Shown here: piece by piece, positions 38,133-48,251 of the stretch
Position numbering within the stretch: the stretch's first letter is position 1
Layout of the letters: each line of letters opens with the position of its first letter
From: Bilabrum cf. latius
Lineage: Eukaryota > Bigyra: Bicosoecida > Bigyra > Bicosoecida
Reading direction: 5' to 3'
DNA length: 64,000 nucleotides
Assembly (NCBI GenBank): GCA_965178125.1
Contig: OZ237764.1
Coordinates: 310,001-374,000, forward strand
The notes under the pieces: generated by a model
Told to the model about the DNA's origin: nothing
What the model saw: the letters and a program-made list of their open reading frames with translations, nothing else
The model's database searches: none
Program-made: the position numbers and the translations under genes

Positions 38133-38917
38133 TCAATCCCCACGATGAACCAATATCGTACCGAGCTGAACCGTTAGAGGCTTGAGGAAGTTTGGCGTGC
38201 TACCGACCATGCGCAGAAATTCTGCCTCATTCAGAGCCCCGTCCTTGTCCTCATCCCATGCAACAAGCGTTGATGTTGTCATCTTTCCGATCTCGCGGGG
38301 AGCCACGGCAAGGTTGCCGTCGACAAAAGCTGCCTGAAGCAGCGAACGCAGATCAGGCGAGGATATCTTGCCATCCCCGTCCAAGTCATAGATCTTGAAG
38401 GCAAACTTGGCCCTTGCTTCTGGTGGCGAGCTGTCTGACAGCAACGCCAGTCCATGCACAAACTCCTCGAATCGGATGTACCCGTCACCTGCGAAGGATA
38501 CAGGCTTGCATGCGCTGTAGAGGCCGATGGAGTCGCGCTGAACTGAATGTGGAATCGTTTGCACAATATCTTACGATCCGTATCCATCAGCTAGAATATC
38601 CTTTCCGTGAATAGGCTCGGGGTTCTGTCGACATTGCCGAGCGCCTTCTGAAAGCCAGCTCGAGTGATTAGCGGCTCCTTCGTCTTTGCAGTCTCAGCAG
38701 CAATGCTACTGAAATGAGCATACAAGATATTGACTTGATCATCCGTGACTGCGATGAGAGAAACTTGCGCAGCAGCATTCGATGAAGATGTTGCGCACGT
38801 GTGTTGGAGGGCCAACTCGCGGTGAAACCATTTGGCAACTGTATTCGTCTCACAGTGCGTCGCTTTGGTTAAGGACGCCGCTGTTTCTTTACCTAGCGAG
38901 CTTGCTTTCTGTCCCAT
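38133..38917 (-). CDS. CBL/calcineurin-B-like EF-hand calcium sensor, N-myristoylated
   Basis: complement(join(38133..38488,38575..38917)), 232 residues, ending in TGA. It begins MGQKASSL, a good N-myristoylation signal (Gly2, Ser6), implying membrane tethering. Splicing completes an EF-hand loop (DTDRDGYIRFEE), followed by canonical loops DLDGDGKISSPD and DEDKDGALNEAE. An N-terminal degenerate hand is probably present. The C-terminal motif (TPNFLKPLTVQL) resembles the end of plant CBL and NCS proteins. Length fits the family (~210-230). The UAG at 38591-38593 lies in ERIF-UAG-LMD, an exposed helix site normally polar. CBL proteins normally regulate CIPK kinases; no such kinase is in this window. 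It is convergent with the HECT gene. Confidence 0.85.
38489..38574 (-). other. Spliceosomal intron in the EF-hand gene
   Basis: 86 bp. The minus-strand donor is GATC|GTAAGATA and the acceptor CCTTCGCAG|GTGA. It splits an Arg codon inside the calcium-binding loop; the joined loop has Asp, Asp, Asp, Tyr, Arg and Glu at the expected positions. Confidence 0.9.
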
Positions 38918-39134
38918 GCCAGGAGTATTTGTCGGAGTACGTATTTCTAGAGTCGAGCATGTTTCACGCCGCGCAAACATTCGTGCACTGCCAGTGCGGA
39001 ACCTTGTGTGGCGAGACACGTCGAGGACTCGGAACCGGACTCGCGTGCCTAGGCCCGAGTCTGGTCACTGCCATCTATCAAGATGACTCAGCACACATGA
39101 TATAACTGAATTGTTCATTTTGTGGGTGTATTGA

Positions 39135-41555
39135 ATGCTAAGCCAGGCATCAAAGAGACGAAGAAGTCCTGGATTGTCGTCCATTGCTTGTGCAAGAACC
39201 ACTTGCGTGGCTGCACTGGCACTTGTGGCGTTTGTAATAGCTTCACAGCTATCATGGCTCGGTCGCCTTAATGCTGCGATACCAGCAGAAAGATCAATAC
39301 GAGGTAGATCTAGTCGACAATTTCGGCGAACTCACCCGGATCGCAGGCGAGCTGAAACGGAAAAGCTCGCTCGCAGAGCCAGCAAAATTCCAGACGAAAT
39401 GAAATCTGCGAATGATAGGGAAGTCATCAAGAAGAATAATCTGCGTGAAACTCCACAAGCAACTGCCGCCCATGCGCTAGTTTCATCCGTCTCTCCAATG
39501 CCGACGTTCACGATGCTGCCTGTCCCAAGTCCACGGGTGGTGCGTCTAGTAGTTGCGACATCGCTGCCTGCTGTGCGGCTGCAGCCTGAGAATCCGGCTG
39601 TATCAAGTGAACCCATATTGAAGACCAACAGTAAGTTCATCGCATCCGTGCATGAGTTCGACAGCGTTTGGTCGATTCGGGGCCAGCAGGACGCCTTCGT
39701 GCTGAATGCCACCGCACTGCTGGCCCCCCCACCGCTCCCGCGGAGCCCTCACGCGTGTGCGAGACAGGATTGGGGGTATGACCAGGTGCTAGGGTGGAGA
39801 TCTAACTCTGGAGAGATCATGTGCTCGCCCGGGGATGGATCCGGTGTAGAAGGGGCTACCGTCCGAAGCAGGTGCGCCGAGTTTCCGCTGCAGCAGCAGA
39901 GGAATCAGGCAGGAGAAAGCAAAGGAGAAGAAGAAGAAGAAGAGGATAGGGGCGATGGGAGTCGTGGCAGGCGGCTGTGCCTGCTGGATGTCTCGTTTAG
40001 CAGCTAGAGCGCTGGTCCATTGGCACCCGTGCTGGCCCGCAGTGGGGGCGGGGGGCCTGCCACCAGGAAACCGCGGTGGGCCTTGCTCTGTGACCCCACG
40101 GAGGGGTTCTCCCCCCACTCGGGAGATTCCCCCCTGGGCCTGATGTTCGACTGGAAGGAACCTTCGCAAGGAGGTGAGCAGCAGCTTCGAACTGAATTCC
40201 AGAGAGGCATAGCCACAGCTCCGCAGCCGTCGCAAATCGCGAGGGTGCTGGAGAGAGGGCGATAGGCGGGGAAACGGGTCTATCTCTAGTACCTGATGCC
40301 AGGCCCTGGCCCGATCTAGATTGGCCGACAGGGTAAAGCACTGGATTCCAACGAGCTGGCCCCGAGTGATGCCATCGGACAAGGACATGCGACCGCCGAG
40401 ACGGTGCGCCGGCCCCTCTCCGATGCAGTGGTCTAGCCTTCGGGACGGCCCCGCGAAGCGACTGGAACAAGGGCCAGAGAGGCCGCCAATGCGGTTGAAA
40501 GGGGGTATTTCACGGGGTTTGTGTACTACATCGTGCGGCGAGACTGCGGGATGTCACGAAGCAAGCAGACGTGGAACCCCTTCCACTGCATGGCGGACGT
40601 GTTCCTGGCCATCGAGATCCTAGCTGCGCTGGAGCTGAGGCCAGTCGACGTGGTGGTGCTGTTCGCCGATTCCAACGCCTAGAGTCCCTACGAGCACGTC
40701 TGGAGGACGGTGGGAGCGGCTGGAGTGTACACTGCCGCCGGGCTTGCAGCTATACCATCCCAGATCCGTCCTCCTATGCGCCGTGCCATCGTGGCCCCGG
40801 ACCAGGCTGCCTCTCTCATGTGGCAGACCAACCACCACTACATGCAGTGCCAGCACGCTTCGGACCTGTATCGGACTGTGCGGTCCCATGTCCTTCATGC
40901 GCTTGGTATCGCCATGTCCCCCAGTGGTTCGGGCGCGGATCAAACGGCCAAATCGGTCTTGCTTGTAGCACGGCAGCCCCATCCCCACCAGGCCGGTGGC
41001 ATGGATAGGACCATAAGCAATACGGATGAGGTGCTGGCCGCCATGAAGCGGGGCATCATTCGAGCGCTGCAAGGGGGTGTGCGGCACAGGCTGCCTGCCA
41101 GCCTGAACGTGGAGGCCTTGGATTTCGCGGGCATGCCGGTGAGGGAGCAAATATCGAGAGCCGCGCGCGCAAGGGTGATGGTGGGGATGCACGGGGCCGG
41201 GCTGACCTGGAGCATGTTCTAGCCCCCTCTCCCTGGCAGCGGACTCATCGAGCTGCATCCGCAGTGGAAGAACGATGGCATCATATCAAAATGCTTTGCA
41301 AATCAGGCTGTGGCAAGTGGCATCAACTATGCGAGGTGGCACGCGGGTCCGGATGAATCGAAGTACAAGGGTGACACGAGAGTGGATCCATCGACCGTAG
41401 AGGGACTGGTTGTGGCGATCCTTCAGCAAGATCCATCCCGCGACGCAGGACAAGGACTCGGAGGGCCGGGCGTTCTCGGATTGGTACGGACTGGCGACTC
41501 AACCGCGGTTGGTAAGATGCCGAGGCCGAGCCCTGGGTCATCGCAGGACCCCTGA
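39135..41555 (+). CDS. GT61-family (EOGT/xylan-transferase-like) type II glycosyltransferase
   Basis: 806 residues, intronless, from ATG 39135 to TGA 41553-41555, with seven UAG codons. A short basic N-terminus precedes one hydrophobic anchor (VAALALVAFVIASQLSWL), the topology of a Golgi type II glycosyltransferase. A variable stem follows (to about 40500). The catalytic half has GT61 hallmarks: WNPFHCMADVFLAIEIL, GMHGAGLTW, then LIELHPQWKNDG and INYARW. GT61 enzymes add xylose, arabinose or GlcNAc to xylans or glycoproteins; the donor here cannot be told. The UAG at 41220 (residue 696) follows GLTWSMF and precedes PPLPG, where relatives often have Leu, Met, Ala or Cys, so it does not support Gln well. 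The stem carries a Glu tract and is unusually long. Confidence 0.8.
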
Positions 41556-41682
41556 CCTGGATCGCGGCAAACCCTTCCAGACGGTTGTCGTGGTCCGACC
41601 GCTGTGACCTGCTGTGCCCAGCTTAGTCAGAACATGTTGGCGTGAAAGTAATGCTGAGGTGCTGATATGCTTTCGAATCGAG

Positions 41683-44091
41683 TCACACTCGCTGCAGGAA
41701 GAGTCCATCCAGTGGAGTGACGATCACATGGTCGCTGTCCACGGACGACCCGTTGTTCACGTCAGGGTAGTTTAGCCCATCCAGTCGCCTGTACTGGACA
41801 TTTCCTCCCAGCAAGGAGGTCAGGTTAAATACGACGTCGTGGTGAGACGGGTTGGCGAGCACTGCGCCGCCCTCGAACGCGCGTGCCATCGCATCCGGTC
41901 CGTGCTTGATCCGCATGTCGCGGATGGCAAAGAGCTCGCTGCCCTCCACCACGACGGTAAACTTGAGCTGCGACTGATCGGCCGACTCACCAGAATCAAC
42001 GTTGATGCCAATATCTCTATAGTACACGCTCGTGTTGAACCAAGCCCCTTCCTGGCAGAAGGTCATAGTGCGACCCTCCCCATCCACCCACCTGGCCGAT
42101 GCGTTCTTGGCCACCAGCCCGTCGTTCGTCAGCCACACGAGCCTAGGCACCCCATGCGGCTCATTGACTCGAGTCTTGCACCGAATCTCGAAGCTGATGA
42201 GAACCTCAAGCGGCTGGCCTGCCACCATTGCCGATGGCTTAAATCCTCCGGCCTGTAAGGCCCAAGCAAAGGTTGCATTTGTGGCCGGAATCTCACCTCC
42301 TTGGGCCAGTGGAATAGGCGGTTCGTCCCGCCAGCTGACCAGAAGAGCTGCTGACGAATCGTCTGCACTCCTGGCAGATCCATCTCCAGTGGGCCATGGG
42401 TCCTGCTCCGCCCTGATGTCCAAAGGCTGCCCACCGGCGCCAGGCGTCCACGCTTCAGCAAAGGCGGGCGAAAGGGCAACGCCGCTGCCTCCGAGCAGAT
42501 CCACCGCAGCATCCGCGACACGAACTGAGTCTGTGGTCGGTGCTCCAAGCCAGTTGGACGCATTGTCCCTGCCTCGCGACATCTCGTCAGGTATGGCAGG
42601 CACTGCGATGGGGTAGTCTGGCTTGGCGAGCCACTCGCCGCCCATGAGCGACACGAGGGGCGGGCGACCGGATGACGAGTGCAGCAGCTGCGAGGCGGCG
42701 TACATGGCTCGCACCGTGGAGTGCGGTGGGTTGTCGGCAGAGGCAGCCGGGTATTTTGTGATGATGTGGGACAGCCTCATGTCCTGTCCCGGTACTGAGG
42801 CCCCGGCTGTGCTGCTAGATCCAATTCGACCTCCTTCCGGCACAGCCTGAGGTTCGGTCCGATTTGCACGTCCCCGCCGCCCCATTGCGTGCCACCACCT
42901 GATGCGGTTTACTCCCCCGGACCAATCCGCCAGGATCCACTACCTATCGATGTCACTCGGCCAGCCCTCGCTCTCCATCCCGTTCATGAACGCGATGCTC
43001 CGCTGCATGTCGCACCGCTAGCCCTTGCCGATCATGATCACACCGTCTCCCAGCGCTTCCCGAATGCGGCGGTGCTTCTCCCACTGTCCCAGACCGTAGG
43101 TCTGGTGCCCGTCGAAGATGCACCCGTCGCCCAAAGAATCGCCGTCGCAGTCCGGGAGAAGCCGCTTGCCCGACCGAGCGACGTACGACATGTGCTCCAG
43201 CTACCAATAGCAAGTGTCGAACGAGATCCCGTGAAACCCGCCAGTAAGCCCCCCTGGTCCCATCACTGAGGCAATTTCTTCCGCAAACATGTCCAAGGCT
43301 CGCTTCCCTGACCTATCGCGGGGCGCGTTGAGGGCAAAGTTGAGATTGAATGCATCCACACCGTTCCCGTCTGTGTGAGGCACCCTGTTCGAAGCGATGT
43401 AGGCAGCATTCTATTTTCCCACTTCAATCGGCGCAGTCCCGACTAGTCCTCTTCTCACGGTTACGGTGGCCGTGGGCTCATAGATGCTCTCTACCATCAC
43501 GATCTCGGAGGAATTCCAGTCGGGTTTTCCGTCAGCACGCCATGCTGTAAGTGCAGCGTACCGGCCCTCGGGTAATACTTCCTTTGCTAAGAATCCCGCT
43601 GGCACCCTAACGGTCAGATTCGTTACGTCCCCTGCCTTTGCCGCAGGGATCCTGGTTGAGACGCGTGCACCCTCCATCCACATCCAGTGGGCTACAGAAT
43701 ACTGGAATCCGGTTGCATTGAACGTAGCAGTTCGTAGAGCATCGATGAAATGATTTACTGCTATTTTCTTGGGCTGTTGCTGGGACCAGGTGCAGATTCC
43801 GTCTCGTGCTGCATCGTAAGGCTCCGGCTTGCCGTTGCTGGGCTGCAGTGAGTCTTGCGCCACGATGATGGCGCCGTTACTCCTGTTCCACCAGTGCTGC
43901 CATTGATCGGGAAACACTTTCAACGTATTCTCGTTTCGAAACATGTCGAAGGTTGGTGATGCGTCGCTCTACAGTGCATTCAGTTCGGATGGTTGCCCAG
44001 CAGGACCCTTGCATGGCTGTAGCTGCACGCCATGGATGCTACCTATCAGCAGAACAATGAACAAAGTAATATTCTTCATAATCCCGCGCAT
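41683..44091 (-). CDS. Secreted glycoside-hydrolase-like protein of unclear family
   Basis: 802 residues from ATG 44091 to TGA 41683-41685, with five UAG codons. A signal peptide is clear (IMKNITLFIVLLIGSIHG). The first ~170 residues look like a beta-rich domain with a 'VRRGLVGTAP' strand. The middle shows features of TIM-barrel glycosidase-like proteins: FNLNFALNAP, GFHGISFDTCYW, then GDGVIMIGKG and FMNGMESEGWP. The Asp in FDTCYW and the Glu in NGMESEGWP are candidate catalytic residues. The C-terminal ~200 residues appear beta-rich (VVVEGSELFAIRDMRI). I cannot assign a CAZy family; uncharacterised GHL-type hydrolases are the closest idea. It is convergent with the GT61 gene, and both may act on extracellular glycans. 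Confidence 0.65.
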
Positions 44092-44235
44092 TTGAAAGAC
44101 TTGGCTCTGTATCTTCGGGTTAAAGAGGGAAAAGTGTGAATCAAGATTAAGAACGAGAACAAAGTTTCATGGATCTAGACTCTACTAGCGCTTCTTTCTG
44201 TACAGACGGAAAGAGAGAAAATGTAAGGATGCAGC

Positions 44236-46773
44236 TCATGCCACTTCCTTCTCGTCTGACCTCGCCGAGCTGCTGCCCTGCTTTCTCGCTTTGCGCAGCT
44301 GCTTGGTTCGAAGCCGTCTGCTCTTGGGCGCTCGCTTCTCCTCGGCAGAAGGCACCTTGGCCGTCTTGGGTGCCGACACAACCGCCTCCCCCGCGGCCTC
44401 CGCAGCCGCTGCCTCTGCTTCCTGCCGCCTCCCCTCCTCCTGCCTTCGCTCGATCGCCTCCACCACCGACCGAGGTGTACCCGACTTCGCGCTGCCCTCC
44501 ATCTCAGCACCAGAGAACTCAGCCCCGCCCACCACCGCCTTCCGCTTCGCCTCCCTGGAATCCTGCCCAAATCCGGTTGCAACCGCTAACGACGAGTCCC
44601 CCCCACCCCTGAACGGGTTCCCACCGCTGGCCCCGCTTCCCACCAGCGCATCCTCTGGCTTCCCACCCTCTTCTCCTCCTCCGCCTCCGTCAGCCGAGAA
44701 CAGGCCCTGTGGGCCCTGCGCCAGGGACCGCACGTCCACCGGCCTGACTTTGGGACCCCCAAACACGCTCTTCTCGCCCTCTTCGGCGGTCCCCTACCCC
44801 CCATCTCCCTGGGGAACAAGCCCCTTGCCCCCATCTCGCTCCTCCTCCGCCACAGATGTCTCCCCCCTATCTACTGCCGCCCGCTCCGCACGGATCCTCT
44901 CGTCCCTTGAAGCCATCCACTCCTCCTGCGCCTTAAGGATCGGGTCCTCTTCCCCGTATGCCTCCAGGATCGCAGCCCGCTGCACGATGGCCTGGTCCAT
45001 GCGGCCCCACTCCTTGTACATCTGGAACAGATTGGCACGGGCCATCAGCAGGTCCGCGTGCTTGGGCTGGTACCTAGCTTCTCGGTACTCCAGCACGCGT
45101 CTGTACGCCTGCTCGCTGCCGGCGAAATCCTTCTTCTTCTTCAAAATGTACCCCAGATTGTTGAGCGCAGTGGCGACGAGAGCGTGCGATGGTCCAAGGA
45201 CAGCCTCCAGATCAGCAAGGGCCTCCCGCGCCAGCTTCTCGCCCTGCCTCGGGCCCGTCAGCTGGCACCGCACCACGGCTAGGTGCGTCTTGATCAGAGC
45301 GGTGTCTGTTCTCCCGTGCCCCTGCATGGTCGCAGCCACAAGCTTGCTCGACTTCTTGTTCCTCAGGTGCGAGGGCAGCGGGCCGGGGTCTCCCCCGCGC
45401 GCGGCGAGTCGCCTCCTCCTCAGCTGTTCCTCATCGTTTCCCTCTTTGCCCACCTCGTCGTAGGCCCAGGCCCGGGCCCTCTCCCGCTCCTCGTCCCGAA
45501 GCACCATGGCGGGGTCGTTGATGCTGGCGCCCGCCCCAGGCCCAGCCTCCTTGCCCAGCCTGCTCTCGAGCACCTCGGGCAGGCCATAGCCATGCTCCTG
45601 CTGGTATTCGTCCACCTCCTTGAGCAGCCCGTCGTTGGCAATGGAGGCCTCGAGCGCCACTTCCAGCGCGGCCTCTGCCACCATCCAGCGCTGAAACCTG
45701 TCCGCGGACTTCTCCTCCAGATCGCCCATCTGGTGGTACATTGCCCCCATGTTCATCTGAATCCTCGCGGTGAAAGGGTGATCCTGCCCGTAGATGGCCT
45801 CGTACCTGTCGTCTGCCTCCTGCAGCAGCTTGAGGGCAAGCGCGTAGTTCAGGTCTAGCTTCTCTGCCATCGCAACCCCAACCAGCGATGCGGCGTAGAT
45901 GGAAGATCCCTTCCCGTAGTACTGCTTCGCGAGATCCCTGCCGAGGTTGGCGGCTTCCCGCGCCCGGCCTGGCTGCCGCCTGCGCATCGAATCCCTTAGC
46001 TCGTTTTGGACGATTCCAAGCAGCTGCTCCCTTGTGAACATGTGGCCGAAGTACTGCACCCTGCCGCGGAGGTCTTCCGGTACCTCGTCTGGATCGCCCG
46101 TGGGTGCCTTTTTCGGATCAAACTTTTGCTTTTTCTTGTTCTTTTCGGCGAGGTACTGCTTCAGCTTGCGGTACTCGGCAGTATCTGTTCCGATGGATTC
46201 AGGAATGTGCAGGTCGTCCATAATGACTTCTTGCGGCTCTCCGTCATCCGGCTGGTCTTCATGATACGACCCATCCTGGTTCGTTCCTGCTGCGGATGGC
46301 CTTGGTCGTTTCCCATCCGCGGGACGCGGACGCTTGCCACCCGCAGGCCTTGGGCGCTTGCCTGCTACAGCTACGGCCGTGCTTGTTGAGTCCCCCCCAA
46401 TGCTCTTCTGCGCTTGTTCAGCCGCAAGCTTACGCACGGTCTGCTTTATCATTCTATCGCGGTTCTCTTCATACTTGTCTCCAACCACAACCTTCAGTTG
46501 TCGGTGCCTCAACTCTTCTGGAACCGCCCGCAGCCCCGCAGGCGAGTTCACTGTCACGCTAGGCACGTCTCCATCGTACGAAATTACCTGACTGTCATCC
46601 CCTGGTGCGTGCTCCAGTTCTATCTCGGTCACCTTCAAGGCCTTGAGTTTCTTGTCCCTCTCGGCATTCCTTGTTGCTTCAGAGGCCAAACATCTCGAAA
46701 ATTGAGAGTGCCCGGGGCACAAATGAGATCTACGCCGTAAGGCGAAAAACCTTCTCGCGATAGCTTGCCTCAT
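44236..46773 (-). CDS. TPR protein with mitochondrial-type presequence
   Basis: 845 residues from ATG 46773 to TGA 44236-44238, with one UAG at 44794-44796. The N-terminus is Arg-rich, amphipathic and acid-free (MRQAIARRFFALRRRSHL), as in mitochondrial targeting peptides. A 3x repeat of GKRPRP follows at about residues 140-165, which could instead serve as a nuclear signal. The middle holds tetratricopeptide repeats of the kinesin-light-chain/TTC19 type: YGQDHPFTARIQMNMGAMYH; LGPSHALVATALNNLGYI; then YQPKHADLLMARANLFQMY. A polar C-terminus with KRAPKSRRLRTKQLRKARKQ follows the UAG. It is probably a protein-interaction scaffold. The frame upstream of 46773 has only a TTG, so this ATG is preferred. 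Confidence 0.78.
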
Positions 46774-47081
46774 GATGCTTGTAGACGCAACACGATCCGA
46801 TCGGCACGTCGGCGGATGAACCGTGTGTGACGAGCAGAATGTCAATTCGCAAGCGATGCAATGAGCGAGCGTGATTGAGAGCCGAATTACAAGGTGGGAA
46901 GTCGTTTGTTTAGAATTCAGTCACCCACCCACTGCCACTCTCCTCAAGACGCCCCTCTTGCAGCAAGAGTGTCGCAAGACGCGCCCCACGACACACGCCA
47001 CTCCACCCCCCCTCTGCATACATACATTCCCGTCGGAGGGGCGCCCGCCCAACCCCGGCAGACCATCCGTCCAACCATCCA
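46774..47081. other. Intergenic region between two minus-strand genes
   Basis: 308 bp between the eIF4E stop (47082) and the TPR start (46773). It presumably holds the eIF4E 3' end and the TPR promoter. On the plus strand the part near 46920-47080 is strongly C-rich (G-rich on the coding strand). No gene or structured RNA is evident. Confidence 0.45.
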
Positions 47082-48029
47082 TCAGACGGTGTAATCCTTG
47101 TGCATGGCGAAGTGGGAGACCTTCATGCCCTTGGACTCTGCGAAGCCGCCCAGCAGCTCGTTGAGCTTGCGCACCGTGGCCCTGATCGAGTCCGAGTCGC
47201 CCTCGTTGAACCAGAGGTCCAGGTTGATCTTGTAGTTGGAGGCCTTGGCGCTCTTGTCCGTCACACCCACACCGTTCAGCTTGTCGCAGCCGGGCAAGCT
47301 TTCCCCGATGGCGAGCATGACGAGGTGCTCCCACAGAGCGTCCCAGTGGCGCATGTCGTCGTCGCGCATCTCGGTGGTGGACCGGTACACGCATTTGGTT
47401 GCGCGCCGAGACTTGGCGGGCCACTCCGTGAAGGGCTGGACGCTCTTCCTGAACACCTGATAGCTCTCGATGGCGTACGTGCGCATCTCTGGCTTCTTGG
47501 CGTCCTTTCGCTTCACCTTCTGCTGGCCATCCGGGAAAATGAAAACCTCGCTGCGATGGAAGATCGAATCAAATAGTAGTGCATTCACGGTAATTGGCTC
47601 GCCGTGACTGCATGCAGCACGGAACTCTGGATGTGGGGGGTTCCAAATACAGAACACTAGTACGCGCCAGTGACTGCAAATCAAGCGCATTCCAGCAGCC
47701 CACAAACATTCATACGCATTTCACACTAAATTAAGCGCGTAAACAGCGTTTTTATGGGCAGTCGTGCGAAACGGACGGTGTGTTCCCAGTGCTCGCCGGT
47801 CTCACTTCAGTCTTGGCTGCAGAGCCCATCTTCTCCAGAAATCCTCGACTGTATCAAACTCGTAAATGACTATACGAGAATCATTCCAATGACCTTCGTA
47901 CTTCTTGTCCTGCGGATGGCCCTCCCAGACGCACCAAGAATCGCCCAACTTGTGCTCGCCACCGGCGGCTCCACCAGTCGCGGCGGCACCGCCGCTTGCT
48001 GCACCACTGCTACCCCTAACTCCCGCCAT
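47082..48029 (-). CDS. Divergent eIF4E-family cap-binding protein
   Basis: complement(join(47082..47550,47806..48029)), 230 residues, ending in TGA. A Gly/Ala N-terminus leads into the eIF4E fold: KLGDSWCVWEGHPQ, YEFDTVEDFWRRW, SYQVFRKSVQPFTEWP, then WEHLVMLAIGESL and YKINLDLWFNEGD. The Trp in DSW, the Trp in EDFW, the Trp in the FTEWP loop and the Trp in DLWFNE match conserved eIF4E Trp positions, two of which normally sandwich the cap. An insertion rich in Lys/Arg/Thr follows FTEWP, where canonical eIF4E has a short Asn/Lys-rich loop, so this is a paralogue of uncertain cap affinity. It could be the eIF4E-homologue partner of the GIGYF-like protein at 811-4827; that is inference. No UAG codons. 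Confidence 0.85.
47551..47805 (-). other. Spliceosomal intron in the eIF4E-like gene
   Basis: 255 bp. The donor is CTGAA|GTGAGACC and the acceptor TTCCATCGCAG|CGAGG on the minus strand. The total coding length becomes a multiple of three and the conserved strand order of eIF4E is restored. Unspliced, the first exon ends at a TGA within the donor. Confidence 0.88.
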
Positions 48030-48251
48030 GAAAGCTTTTGGGAGAAGAGAGAATATGAAAAGAAAAAGTAATTCAAACGGGACAGCACAGAGGCTGTATG
48101 AATGCCATGTCGGTGCGCCCAACTGCATTTCGAGCTCAAACCGCACGTTACCACCGTTTCGTAAGGTGGGCAACTGCCTCATAGACGAGCGAGCGTACCC
48201 AGACTATTTCAGCTTCGCAACAAGTAAAACGTCAATAGAACAACTGGAATA

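Noticed and set aside
44291-45463. 390-residue plus-strand Pro/Ser-rich frame
   Set aside because: It is antisense to the TPR protein, which has clear repeats on the other strand.
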